Assembly: GCF_003130795.1 (NCBI RefSeq)
Contig: NZ_CP029358.1
Coordinates: 124,001 to 188,000, forward strand
DNA length: 64,000 nucleotides
Direction: 5' to 3'
Source: Azospirillum thermophilum
GTDB lineage: Bacteria; Pseudomonadota; Alphaproteobacteria; Azospirillales; Azospirillaceae
Shown: piece after piece, positions 25,069 through 34,314 of the stretch
How positions within the stretch are numbered: position 1 is the first letter of the stretch
Layout of the letters: every line of letters starts with the position of its first letter
Notes under the pieces: generated by a model
Told to the model about the DNA's origin: nothing
Seen by the model: only the letters and a program-made list of their open reading frames with translations
Database searches by the model: none
Translations under genes and position numbers: made by a program

Positions 25069-26274
25069 TCACTCTCGCCCGGTCCAGGCGGCCAGCACGG
25101 CGCGCTCCCCGGCGGTCAGGCCGGTCACGTTGGCGGGCGGCATAGCACGGCTGAGCCCGGCCTGCACGCGGATCGCCCCGGCATGGCGCAGGATGGCCGC
25201 CGGGCTGTCGAGCGTGACGCCGCGCGGCGCGGTGACGATGCCCTCCCACACCGGCTGGGCGGCATGGCACATGGTGCAGCGGGTGGAGACGATCTCCTCC
25301 ACCTCGGCGAGGCCGACCCTGGCTCGTGGGCCGGCCGGCCGGGTGGCGGCGCTGTCGCCGGCCGGAAGGGCGGGGCCGAAGCCGCTCAGCCAGACCGCCG
25401 CCAGCATGCCGGCGGCGGCCACGCCCCAGGTCCACCAGGGCGTCGGCTTGCCGGCGTGGCGCGAGTTGAAGAAATGGCGGATCGCCGCGCCGGCCACCAG
25501 CACGATGGCGACGATCACCCAGTTGAAGCGGGTGGAGGTCGCCAGCGGATAGTGGTTGCCGATCATCAGGAAGATGACCGGCAGCGTCAGGTAGTTGTTG
25601 TGCAGCGACCGCTGCTTCGCCTTCTTCCCCAGGGCCGGATCCGGCGTCTCGCCGCGCAGCATGGCGGCGATGGTCCTGCGCTGGTTCGGCATGATGACCA
25701 GGAAGACGTTCGCCGCCATCATGGTGCCCATCAGGGCGCCCATCTGCAGCATGGCGCCGCGTCCGCTGAACAGCCGGGTCATCGCCCAGGCCGTCGCCAC
25801 CAGCAGCACGAACCCCGCGGCGGCGAGGGCCGCGTCGTTGCGCCCCAGCGGCGACCGGCACAGCCCGTCATAGGCGAGCCAGCCGGCGGCGAGCGCCGCG
25901 ACGCTGATCGCCACCGCCTGCCAGGGCTGCAGCGCCAGCACCTCCGCGTCGATCAGGAACAGGTCGGCGCCGCGGTAATAGAGGACGCACATCAGGAAGA
26001 AGCCGCTGATCCAGGTGGTGTAGGCCTCCCACTTGAACCAGGTCAGCTCGTCGGGCAGCCGCGGCGGGGCGACCAGATACTTCTGCATGTGGTAGAAGCC
26101 GCCGCCGTGGATCTGCCAGGCCTCCCCCGCCGTGCCGGCCGGCAGGTGGTCGCGCCGCCTCAGCGAGGCGTCGAGATGGATGAAATAGAAGGACGATCCG
26201 ATCCAGGCGACCGCGGTGACGACGTGCAGCCACCGGCCCAACAGGTTGACCCACTCCCAGATGATCGGATCCAT
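25069..26274 (-). CDS. puuD: Membrane-bound urate oxidase (urate hydroxylase) PuuD with cytochrome c domain
   Basis: This 401-residue protein oxidises urate to 5-hydroxyisourate and passes electrons to the respiratory chain. The N-terminal 300 or so residues are the multi-helix urate oxidase N domain (WEWVNLLGRWLHVVTAVAWI, GGGFYHMQKY, WFKWEAYTTWISGFFLM). The last 90 residues are a cytochrome c with one heme site, STRCTMCHAAQPVW. The ATG at 26274 follows AAGGAGG; 13 further upstream codons are open but lack such support. It begins the puuD-guaD unit. Confidence 0.93.
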   Translation of the reverse strand: MDPIIWEWVNLLGRWLHVVTAVAWIGSSFYFIHLDASLRRRDHLPAGTAGEAWQIHGGGFYHMQKYLVAPPRLPDELTWFKWEAYTTWISGFFLMCVLYYRGADLFLIDAEVLALQPWQAVAISVAALAAGWLAYDGLCRSPLGRNDAALAAAGFVLLVATAWAMTRLFSGRGAMLQMGALMGTMMAANVFLVIMPNQRRTIAAMLRGETPDPALGKKAKQRSLHNNYLTLPVIFLMIGNHYPLATSTRFNWVIVAIVLVAGAAIRHFFNSRHAGKPTPWWTWGVAAAGMLAAVWLSGFGPALPAGDSAATRPAGPRARVGLAEVEEIVSTRCTMCHAAQPVWEGIVTAPRGVTLDSPAAILRHAGAIRVQAGLSRAMPPANVTGLTAGERAVLAAWTGRE

Positions 26275-26435
26275 CCCGCCCGCCTCCTTCGCGCCGCACC
26301 ATGACCGGGACAACTGTAAGGCCGGACGGGCGCGGGGCGGAAGCGCGGCAGCCGCGCGAACTGCTTCAAAGAATCGTGAAGGGTCGTCCCGGCGGCCTGT
26401 GCTATCACCGGGGCCGTTCGTGACGAGGGCCGGTC
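26275..26435. promoter_or_regulatory. Divergent promoter region, puuD / RND pump
   Basis: These 161 bases lie between two divergent starts and must contain both promoters. No repeat or operator could be identified with confidence. Confidence 0.45.
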
Positions 26436-29400
26436 ATGCCGATTACCCGCATCAGTGTCGATAACCCCGTCTTCGCCACCATGATGATGGTGGCCCTGAT
26501 GGTGCTGGGCCTGTTCTCCTACCAGCGGCTGGGGGTCGACCAGTTCCCCGACGTCGATTTCCCGGTGGTGGTGGTCTCGACCCAGTATCCCGGCGCCAGC
26601 CCGGAATCGGTCGAGACCGACGTGACCCGCCCGGTGGAGGATGCGGTCAACACCATCGCCGGCATCAAGACGCTGACCTCCCGCTCCTACGAGGGGCAGT
26701 CGGTGGTGATCGCCGAGTTCGACCTGAAGACCGCCTCGGCCCAGGCGCTGCAGGACGTGCGCGAGAAGGTCTCGGCCATCCGCGCCGCCTTCCGCGACGA
26801 GGTGAAGGACCCGCAGATCACCCGCTTCAACCCCGACGACCAGCCCATCCTGTCGATCGCGGTGAAGTCGGACATCCGCGGCCTGCGCGACCTCACCACC
26901 CTGACCGACCAGATCATCGTGAAGCGGCTGCAGAACGCCCGCGGCGTCGGCAAGGCGACCATCGCCGGCGGCGTGAAGCGCCAGATCCTGGTGCGCCTGA
27001 AGCCCGAACGGCTGGAGGCGCTGCACATCGGCGTGGACGAGGTGATCCGCACCATCCGCAGCGAGAACCAGGACGTGCCGGCCGGCACCGTCTCCGGCAA
27101 CGGGGCGGAGCGGGTGGTGCAGGTGGACGGCCGGGTGGCGGAGCCGCGCCAGATGCTCGACCTGATCGTGGCGCGCCGCGGCGGCGCCCCGGTGCGGCTC
27201 GGCCAGGTGGCGGAGGTGCTGGACGGGCAGGAGGAGCAGGACTCGGCGGCCCTCTTCAACGGGGTGCCGGCGCTCGCCGTCGACATCGTGAAGATCCAGG
27301 GTTCCAACACGGTGGAGGTCGCCCGCGGCCTCTACCGCGCCATCGACGAGCTGAAGGCGGCCGGCTCGCTGCCCTCCGACGTGACGCTGGAGGTGGTGCG
27401 CGACAGCTCCCGCGGGATCACCAACTCGCTGACCAACGTGCAGCGCACCCTGGTGGAAGGCGGCGCGCTGACCGTGCTGATCGTGATGATCTTCCTGGGC
27501 TCCTGGCGCAGCACCGTCATCACCTCGCTGACCCTGCCGGTGGCGGTGCTCGGCACCTTCGGGGTGCTGGCCGCCTTCGGCTTCACGCTGAACGTCATGA
27601 CGCTGATGGCGCTGTCGCTCGCCATCGGCATCCTGATCGACGACGCCATCGTGGTGCGCGAGAACATCATGCGCCATCTCGGCCGCGGCCAGACCCACCG
27701 GCAGGCGGCGCTGGACGGCACGGCGGAGATCGGGCTGGCCGTGCTGGCCACCACGCTGACCATCGTCGCGGTCTTCCTGCCGGTCGCCTTCATGGGCGGC
27801 ATCATCGGGCGCTTCTTCTTCCAGTTCGGCGTCACCGTCTCGGCTGCCGTGCTGATCTCGCTGTTCGTCTCCTTCACGCTCGACCCCATGCTGTCCAGCC
27901 TGTGGTACGACCCGGCGGCCCACGGGCGCCACGGCCGCGGCCCCTTCGGCCGCTTCGCCGCCGCCTTCGAGCGGGGGTTCGAGCGCATCGCCCACGGCTA
28001 TGGCCGGATGCTGCGGCTGGCGCTGCGCCGGCGCTGGCTGGTGCTGCTGGCGGCGGGGCTGATCTTCTTCGGCAGCTTCGCGCTCGTCCCGCGCATCGGC
28101 GTGGAGTTCGTGCCGGCCGCCGACCTCGGCGAACAGGTGATCGACGTGGAGACGCCGGTGGGCTCCTCCCTCGACTACACCGCGGCCAAGATGCGGCAGG
28201 TGGAGGCGGCGATCCGCGAGTTTCCGGAGATCGCCTACACCTACACCACGGTCAACACCGGCGTGTCGGTCGGCAAGAACCGCGGCAGCGTCTACATCCG
28301 CTACAAGCCGATCGAGCAGCGCCGGCGCTCGCCCAACGACCTCGCCCCGCTGCTCCGCGACCGGCTGTCGGCCATTCCCGGCATCACGGCCGGCGTCGGC
28401 ATTCCCGGCGTCGGCGGCACCCAGAAGCAGATCCAGGTGTCGGTCCAGGGCCGCGACATCGCCGAGCTCGACCGCATCTCCCGCCGGGTGGTGGAGGCGA
28501 TGCGCGGGATCGCCGGATTCGTCGATCTCGACACGACGCTGAAGGCGGCCAAGCCGACCCTGTCGGTGCGGCTCGACCGCGAGATCGCCAGCGACCTCGG
28601 CATCGGCACCGGCCAGGTGGCCGAGACGCTGCGCCCGCTGTTCGCCGGCGACAAGGTGTCGAGCTGGAAGGCGCCGGACGGCGAGAGCTACGACGTGCTG
28701 GTCCGTCTGCCGGAGACCAGCCGGACGGGCCGCGCCGACCTCGACCGCATCTACCTGACCGGCAGCGCCGATGCCAACGGCACGCCGCGCATGGTGCCGC
28801 TGTCCCAGGTCAGCCATGTGGAGACGACGCTGGGCGCCTCGCAGATCAACCGCCGCGACCTGCAGCGCGAGGTGAACGTGCAGGCCAACGTGCAGGGCCG
28901 CGCCGTCGGCGACGCCGGCCGGGAACTGCAGGCGGCGCTGGCGGCGATCGAGCTGCCGCCGGGCTACCGCATCGTCTATGGCGGCTCCACCAAGGACATC
29001 GCCGAGACGACCGGCTATGCCGCCCAGGCGCTGGCGCTGGCCGTCATCCTGATCTACCTGATCCTCGCCTCGCAGTTCGGCAGCTTCCTCCAGCCGGTCG
29101 CCATCATGGCGTCGCTGCCGCTGTCGCTGGTCGGCGTGTTCCTCGGCCTGCTGGCGGCGGGCAGCACGCTGAACATCTTCAGCGCCATCGGCTTCATCAT
29201 GCTGATGGGGCTGGTGACCAAGAACGCCATCCTGCTGGTCGATTTCGCCAACCAGGCCCGCGCCCGCGGTGCCGACCTGCGCGACGCGGTGGTGGAGGCC
29301 GGCATCATCCGCCTGCGCCCGATCATCATGACGACCATGGCGATGATCTTCGGCATGATCCCGCTGGCGCTCGGCCTGGGAGAGGGGGCGCAGCAGCGCG

Positions 29401-29567
29401 CCCCCATGGCGCACGCGGTGATCGGCGGCCTCATCAGCTCCACCCTGCTGACGCTGGTGGTGGTGCCGGTGATCCTGACGTACCTCGACGGCCTCTCCAC
29501 CCGCCTGAAGCGCCGCTTCGCCCACAAGGACCCCGACGCCGAGGCGCCGGGGATGCCGGCGGAGTGA
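26436..29567 (+). CDS. RND efflux transporter permease (AcrB/MdtBC type)
   Basis: This 1043-residue inner-membrane pump of the HAE-1 RND family has the usual 12 helices and two large periplasmic loops. The N-terminal MPITRISVDNPVFATMMMVA and the proton-relay motif GILIDDAIVVRENIM with its two Asp residues (near 405) are conserved, as is the second-half helix GLVTKNAILLVDFAN with its Lys. It exports drugs or other amphiphiles by proton exchange. No membrane fusion protein or outer-membrane channel gene is adjacent, so it must borrow partners from elsewhere. Confidence 0.94.
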   Translation: MPITRISVDNPVFATMMMVALMVLGLFSYQRLGVDQFPDVDFPVVVVSTQYPGASPESVETDVTRPVEDAVNTIAGIKTLTSRSYEGQSVVIAEFDLKTASAQALQDVREKVSAIRAAFRDEVKDPQITRFNPDDQPILSIAVKSDIRGLRDLTTLTDQIIVKRLQNARGVGKATIAGGVKRQILVRLKPERLEALHIGVDEVIRTIRSENQDVPAGTVSGNGAERVVQVDGRVAEPRQMLDLIVARRGGAPVRLGQVAEVLDGQEEQDSAALFNGVPALAVDIVKIQGSNTVEVARGLYRAIDELKAAGSLPSDVTLEVVRDSSRGITNSLTNVQRTLVEGGALTVLIVMIFLGSWRSTVITSLTLPVAVLGTFGVLAAFGFTLNVMTLMALSLAIGILIDDAIVVRENIMRHLGRGQTHRQAALDGTAEIGLAVLATTLTIVAVFLPVAFMGGIIGRFFFQFGVTVSAAVLISLFVSFTLDPMLSSLWYDPAAHGRHGRGPFGRFAAAFERGFERIAHGYGRMLRLALRRRWLVLLAAGLIFFGSFALVPRIGVEFVPAADLGEQVIDVETPVGSSLDYTAAKMRQVEAAIREFPEIAYTYTTVNTGVSVGKNRGSVYIRYKPIEQRRRSPNDLAPLLRDRLSAIPGITAGVGIPGVGGTQKQIQVSVQGRDIAELDRISRRVVEAMRGIAGFVDLDTTLKAAKPTLSVRLDREIASDLGIGTGQVAETLRPLFAGDKVSSWKAPDGESYDVLVRLPETSRTGRADLDRIYLTGSADANGTPRMVPLSQVSHVETTLGASQINRRDLQREVNVQANVQGRAVGDAGRELQAALAAIELPPGYRIVYGGSTKDIAETTGYAAQALALAVILIYLILASQFGSFLQPVAIMASLPLSLVGVFLGLLAAGSTLNIFSAIGFIMLMGLVTKNAILLVDFANQARARGADLRDAVVEAGIIRLRPIIMTTMAMIFGMIPLALGLGEGAQQRAPMAHAVIGGLISSTLLTLVVVPVILTYLDGLSTRLKRRFAHKDPDAEAPGMPAE

Positions 29568-29580
29568 GGACGCGGCGACC

Positions 29581-30132
29581 TTATCCCGTGACGGCCGGTT
29601 CGGCGCCGAAGCGCTCCGAATAGGCCCGGTGCATCTCGTCGAACAGCGGCCAGAGGGCCGGTGGTTCGCGCCCGGCCAGCCGGTCGGCGAGGATGGCGAG
29701 GTGGGTGTGCCAGCCGCCCGACACGGTGAGAAGGGAGCCATCGGCGGGAAGCCGCCGGTGGGTCAGGACCAGCCGGACCTTGTCGCCCTCCTCGCTCAGT
29801 TCGATGGTCACCTCCGAGGGAGCCTCCGCCCGGCCGCCCCAACTGAAGGCGAGCAGCCTCGGCGGATCGCAGCGCAGAACCCTATGGCCGGTGGCCATCG
29901 GCTTGTCGAAATGGCGGAACCGCTCCGGCGCCGGTGCCCCCGGAGACAGCCGGCCGTTGTTGAAAAGCAGCTCGAACGACACACCGGCGCGCGGTTCCAT
30001 CTCGCCGGCGGCGAGCCATTGGCTGCGCTTGTCGGACTCGACCAGATAGGACCAGACGCGCCCGATCGGGCCGGGCAACAGCCGCTCGAACCGCACCGCA
30101 TCGGAAGACAGACGCTCCGCGAACCCGTTCAT
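29581..30132 (-). CDS. SRPBCC (AHSA1/CalC-like) family protein
   Basis: This 183-residue protein has the START-like fold of the AHSA1 family. FERLLPGPIGRVWSYLVESDKRSQWLAAG is the diagnostic N-terminal helix-grip region, followed by alternating strands (LLAFSWG, EVTIELSEEGDKVRLVLTHRRL) and the long C-terminal helix. No catalytic residue can be assigned; these proteins bind small hydrophobic ligands or act in stress responses. It is the second gene of an ArsR-SRPBCC pair, a very common arrangement, and converges on the RND pump gene with a 13-base gap. Confidence 0.88.
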   Translation of the reverse strand: MNGFAERLSSDAVRFERLLPGPIGRVWSYLVESDKRSQWLAAGEMEPRAGVSFELLFNNGRLSPGAPAPERFRHFDKPMATGHRVLRCDPPRLLAFSWGGRAEAPSEVTIELSEEGDKVRLVLTHRRLPADGSLLTVSGGWHTHLAILADRLAGREPPALWPLFDEMHRAYSERFGAEPAVTG

Positions 30133-30214
30133 CTCCGAATCTCCGCTGTTGATGGTGAAAGGCAGGGCCGCCCGTCCGGTGCCGGACGGGTCGTGGAGGG
30201 GGCCGGAGCGGTGG

Positions 30215-30574
30215 TTACCTCCCGCCGCCGGACCGGCTCTTGTCCGTTTCGTCCTGGTCGAGCAGCGCTTCCAGCCGGTCGAGACGACCGGTCCAGAACC
30301 GCTCGTAGAAGCGCAGCCAGTCCTCCGCCGCGGCGAGCGGTGACGGGTCGATTCGGCAGAGATGGGTCCGTCCCACCACCCGGCGCCGGACCAGCCCCGC
30401 TTGCTCCAGCACCTTCACATGCTTGGAGGCCGCCGCGAGGGACATGGCGAAGGGGGCCGCAAGCTCCCCGATGTTCCGCTCCCCCTCCGCCAGCGAGCGC
30501 AGCATTGCGCGCCGCGTCGGATCGGACAGGGCATGGAAGACGCCATCCAGGATCATCGCTTGATTATCAACCAT
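30215..30574 (-). CDS. ArsR-family winged-helix transcriptional regulator
   Basis: This 119-residue repressor has the ArsR/SdpR helix-turn-helix (FHALSDPTRRAMLRSLAEGE, then PFAMSLAAASKHVKVLEQAG with the recognition helix). It lacks the CxC metal-binding motif of arsenic sensors, so it is not a metal regulator by sequence. The ATG at 30574 is embedded in a perfect 16-bp palindrome, implying autorepression. It is cotranscribed with the SRPBCC gene 82 bases downstream. Confidence 0.9.
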   Translation of the reverse strand: MVDNQAMILDGVFHALSDPTRRAMLRSLAEGERNIGELAAPFAMSLAAASKHVKVLEQAGLVRRRVVGRTHLCRIDPSPLAAAEDWLRFYERFWTGRLDRLEALLDQDETDKSRSGGGR

Positions 30575-30622
30575 ATGGTTGAGAATAGGGGCGGTGCGCC
30601 GTTTAGTCAACCATATAGTTGA
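30567..30622. promoter_or_regulatory. Twin palindromic operators of the ArsR-SRPBCC operon
   Basis: TCAACCATATGGTTGA (30567-30582) is a perfect 16-bp palindrome. TCAACCATATAGTTGA (30607-30622) is a second copy with one change. Their start points are exactly 40 bp apart, about four helical turns, so bound dimers would lie on the same face. The first copy covers the arsR start codon. Confidence 0.85.
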
Positions 30623-30739
30623 GCATTTCGCCCGGTTCTTGCCGGAGCGCGGCGGGGGCCGGGCTGGCGCGGGTCGGGTGGCCGGCCGACCCCGGGGAGG
30701 GCGCGGGGCGCCGGCAGTGTCCCGCCCCCGCGGCCCGTC

Positions 30740-32953
30740 TCAGCCCGTCGGCGTGCCGCCGCGGCCGGCGGCCGGGTCCTTCAGCGGGGCCAGGATGCGC
30801 TGCACCTCCGGATCCTCGGCAAGCTGCTCCACCGTCACCGACAGGCGGCGGCGCCAGTTGGGGTGCTCGTCGACCGTGCCGGGCAGGTTGGCCTGTTCGA
30901 CCTCCTGCAGGGCGTCCTCGATCTGCGCCATGACGATCTGCGAGGGGGTGCGGGCCATGTAGGCGTGGACGGCGGCGGCCAGCTCCGGACGGTAGGGCTG
31001 GTCGCCCTCGTCGGTCGGGTAGCTGGCCGGGCGCAGCCCTTCCCGGCCGAGCGCCTGCAGCAGGCGCCAGCGGTCGACGCCGCGGTCCCAGGCGTCGCGG
31101 TCGCGGGCGGCCTCGGTCGGATAGAGGTCGAGCCGGCGGCGCCAGTCGAGGTCGTGGCCGGTCCAGAAGCCCTTGAAGGCGGCGAGGTCATGGGTGCTGA
31201 CGCTGGCGAGCGCACCCTGCGGATACTCCGCCGGAGCCTTGAAGCCGCCATCGGCCGACCGCTCGAAATACAGCACGCGGTAGCTGAGGATGCCCGCCCG
31301 CTCCAGCGCCGGCCGGAATCCCTCCGGCACCGTGCCGAGATCCTCGCCGATGACGATGCAGCGGTTGCGCCGGCTCTCCAGCGCCACGATGCGCAGCAGG
31401 TCGCGGAAGGGATATTCGACGTAGGCGCCGTCGCTGCCGTCCTCCGGGATCCAGAACAGGTGCTGCAGCGCCATGACATGGTCGATGCGCAGCGCCCCGG
31501 CATGGCGCATGTTGGAGCGCAGCAGCGCCACGAAGGGGCCGTAGGCCGCCTCGCGCAGGCCGATCGGCGACAGGGGCGCGAGGCCCCAGTTCTGGCCCTT
31601 CAGGTTGAACTGGTCGGGCGGCGCCCCGACATTGGCGCCCTGCACCAGGATGCCCTGGTCGGCCCAGGCGGCACCGCCACCGGGATGCACCGCCACCGCG
31701 AGGTCGCGGTAGAAGCCGACCGAAAGCCCGGCCGCCCTGCCCCGCTCCGCCGCCGTGCCGAGCTGCCGGTCCGCCTCCCACTGCAGATATTCGTAGAAGG
31801 CGACGCGGTCGGCCTTCCCGGCGGCGAAGGCCTCGACTTCCGGGCTCGCCGGGTTGTGGTAGGCCGGCGGCCAGCTCCGCCACATCCACCTGGTGGCGTC
31901 CTGGCGGAAGAAATGCTCGTGCAGCGCCTCGAACACCGCCTGCCGGCGCAGCGGCTCGCCCATCACCTGCCGGAAGGCCTCGAAGGACTGGCGGCGCGGA
32001 TGGTCGGCGGGCAGCGACCGGAAGGTGGCGTGCAGCGCCTCCAGCACCGGCAGCTTCAGGCCGGCGGCCAGCGGGTAGTCGACCAGCGCCGCCGTGCGGG
32101 CGGCGGCCAGCCGTTGCCGGAAGGCGGGAGAGGCGATCTGCTCCTGCGCGCCGGGAGTCGAGTCCAGCTCCGGCACCGCGGCGGGGTCGATGTAGAGGAT
32201 GTTGAGGAAGCTGCGGCTCGACGGCGAATAGGGGCCGATGTGGTTGGGGTCGGCGGGGAACAGCGCATGCAGCGGGTTCAGCCCGACCAGCCCCGCCCCC
32301 TGCCGGGCCGCCACCTCGGCGAAGCGGCCGAGCACCGAGAAATCGCCGACGCCCCAATCCTCGTCGCTGCGCAGCGAGTAGAGCTGGACGCCGATGCCCC
32401 AGGTCCGGCCGCCCGGCACCGCCTCGTCCACCGTCATGCAGCGGGCGGGGGTCAGGATCAGGGTGGTGGTGCCCTCCAGCGTCCCGCCCACGCCCGGCAG
32501 GCGCACCGTCACCGTCAGCCGGTGGTATCCCAGCGGCAGCCGCACCGGCAGCCGGGCCGCCAGCGTGCGCCGCTCGAAGGCCAATCCCTCCAGCACGGCG
32601 GTCCCGGATTGCGGCAGCTCGCCGACGCGGGCATGGCCGCTGTGGGCGAAGCCCGATTCCTCGGTCAGCCACCAGGCGAGCTCGGCATCGTCCATCCCCG
32701 CGGGCAGCGCCACGGCGAGGTCCGGCAGTTCCCCCTCCTCCACCACCAGGACGGGGGGCAGCAGCCGGCGCCACCCCGCCTCGTCCAGGCGGCGCAGGCT
32801 GGCCTGGGCCTCGTCATCCGTCCCGGCCGCCAGCCCCATCGCGCGCAGCAGCGCCCGCTTCGTCGCGTCGGAGGTCTCCCGCCGGTTGCCCCAGATGTCG
32901 TGGTAGAAGGGTTCGATCCCCGCCAAGCCGGCCAGCCGGTCCAGAACGCTCAT
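30740..32953 (-). CDS. malQ: 4-alpha-glucanotransferase (amylomaltase)
   Basis: This 737-residue GH77 enzyme moves alpha-1,4-glucan segments between chains, releasing glucose. Catalytic regions are visible: ALRIDHVMALQHLFWIPE (nucleophile Asp), CIVIGEDLGTVPEGF (acid Glu) and ASVSTHDLAAFKGFW (stabilising Asp). About 150 N-terminal residues form an extra beta domain as in the long bacterial MalQ form. The ATG at 32953 gives MSVLDRLAGLAGI; longer frames are unsupported. It belongs to the glycogen/trehalose block transcribed leftward. Confidence 0.95.
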   Translation of the reverse strand: MSVLDRLAGLAGIEPFYHDIWGNRRETSDATKRALLRAMGLAAGTDDEAQASLRRLDEAGWRRLLPPVLVVEEGELPDLAVALPAGMDDAELAWWLTEESGFAHSGHARVGELPQSGTAVLEGLAFERRTLAARLPVRLPLGYHRLTVTVRLPGVGGTLEGTTTLILTPARCMTVDEAVPGGRTWGIGVQLYSLRSDEDWGVGDFSVLGRFAEVAARQGAGLVGLNPLHALFPADPNHIGPYSPSSRSFLNILYIDPAAVPELDSTPGAQEQIASPAFRQRLAAARTAALVDYPLAAGLKLPVLEALHATFRSLPADHPRRQSFEAFRQVMGEPLRRQAVFEALHEHFFRQDATRWMWRSWPPAYHNPASPEVEAFAAGKADRVAFYEYLQWEADRQLGTAAERGRAAGLSVGFYRDLAVAVHPGGGAAWADQGILVQGANVGAPPDQFNLKGQNWGLAPLSPIGLREAAYGPFVALLRSNMRHAGALRIDHVMALQHLFWIPEDGSDGAYVEYPFRDLLRIVALESRRNRCIVIGEDLGTVPEGFRPALERAGILSYRVLYFERSADGGFKAPAEYPQGALASVSTHDLAAFKGFWTGHDLDWRRRLDLYPTEAARDRDAWDRGVDRWRLLQALGREGLRPASYPTDEGDQPYRPELAAAVHAYMARTPSQIVMAQIEDALQEVEQANLPGTVDEHPNWRRRLSVTVEQLAEDPEVQRILAPLKDPAAGRGGTPTG

Positions 32954-33114
32954 GCCGTATCCCCGAACAGTGTGCCCGCGGCGCCGCCCCGCCGCGGGAC
33001 GGGGAAAGGCGCCAGTCGAAACAGTGCCCCGAACATCGCCCGAGCCGGCCCGCGCCGTCCAGCCCGGACCATCGGGACAACAGGCCGGCGGCGCGGTTGC
33101 TGCGCCCGGCCGCG

Positions 33115-34200
33115 TCAACCCGTCGCAGCGGTGGCCGCGCCGGCGGGGTCAGCAGGCGCCGTCTCCCCCACCGGATCGGCCGCCGGATCGGGGGGCGGAT
33201 CGGGGGGCGGCGCCGGAGGCTGCGCCGCGGCCGCCTTGGCCTGGGCCATCTGTTCGAGCCGGGTGCGGTAGCCGATGACGGCGGTGGAGACCTCGGCGGC
33301 CATCGCCTCCAGCGGGCGGGACGGGTCGACGGCGTGCAGCAGCGTGTTGGTGGTGAGCTGCAGCTCGGTGAGGTCACGGGCGTTCACCGGACCGCTTTCC
33401 GCCTGGCCGCGCACCGCCTCGGCCATGGCGCGCAGCGAGCGGCCGACCGCCTCCACCGCCGCATGGTCGCCCTCCTCCTGGTCGAGGCGGCGCAGCAGCT
33501 CGTCGATGAAGCCGGGGACGCGGGCGAGATGCTCCACCGCCATGCGCTCGGGCACCGGCTGGGCCAAGCCGATCAGCGCGAATTCGATCAGGAAGGCGAT
33601 CTGGATGCCGATGCGCAGCCGCTTCTGTTCGGTGACGAAGCGGTTGGCCTCGGTCAGCAGCGAGCGCGCGGCGGCCTGGGTGAAGCGGCCGGTCGCCTTC
33701 AGCCGCAGGGTGTTCGGCGCCTCCAGCACCGGGATCTGGGTGCCTTCGCGCGGAGCCTTGCGGCGGTCGGGGCCGGTGTAGTCGGCGGTGACGACGAAGC
33801 CCTTGCGCGCCTCGATCAGGCTGGCGATCCGGTCCTGCACCTGCTTGGGCGACACCGGCTTCATCAGCAGGTCGTCGGCGCCGGCATTCTTCACCCGCAT
33901 CAGCAGGGTCGAGGTCGGCTGCCAGGTGGTCACGATGACGCAGGCGTAGGGGTTGGCGGTGGTCAGCTCGTGGCGGACGGCGCGGATGAAGCGCAGGGTC
34001 TCCGCCTCCTCCGAATCGGCGTCGATCAGCATCAGGTCGGGCGTGCCGCTGCCGAGCAGGCCGGCCGCCGTCCGCGCCGAATCGAAGATCTCGACCCGGC
34101 GGAACCCCAGCCGCGCCAGAACCTCGCGCAGGACGCGCGCGGGATTGTGCTGCGTGTCGATGATCGCGGCATCGACCTGGGAAAAATCATACTCGGCCAT
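33115..34200 (-). CDS. Response regulator with REC domain and unassigned C-terminal region
   Basis: This 361-residue protein has a receiver domain in residues 1 to about 125: PDLMLIDADSEEAE holds the phospho-acceptor Asp and DDLLMKPVSPKQVQ the conserved Lys. The remaining 230 residues are mostly helical with no recognised output domain, and the last 40 are rich in Pro and Ala (QPPAPPPDPPPDPAADP). No histidine kinase is nearby. Sitting between malQ and glgX on the same strand, it may link a phosphorelay to reserve glucan metabolism, but nothing direct shows this. The start at 34200 is preferred over 34269. Confidence 0.8.
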   Translation of the reverse strand: MAEYDFSQVDAAIIDTQHNPARVLREVLARLGFRRVEIFDSARTAAGLLGSGTPDLMLIDADSEEAETLRFIRAVRHELTTANPYACVIVTTWQPTSTLLMRVKNAGADDLLMKPVSPKQVQDRIASLIEARKGFVVTADYTGPDRRKAPREGTQIPVLEAPNTLRLKATGRFTQAAARSLLTEANRFVTEQKRLRIGIQIAFLIEFALIGLAQPVPERMAVEHLARVPGFIDELLRRLDQEEGDHAAVEAVGRSLRAMAEAVRGQAESGPVNARDLTELQLTTNTLLHAVDPSRPLEAMAAEVSTAVIGYRTRLEQMAQAKAAAAQPPAPPPDPPPDPAADPVGETAPADPAGAATAATG

Positions 34201-34314
34201 GGCCCTACCCGGACGCCCGCGGCGGAGCTCCCGCCGCGGGCGCAACAGTAGCACGGACCGGGCGTACACGTAACGCAGGCAAAGCGCTGCTGCGGCACGA
34301 AGTCCGCGGCCGGG

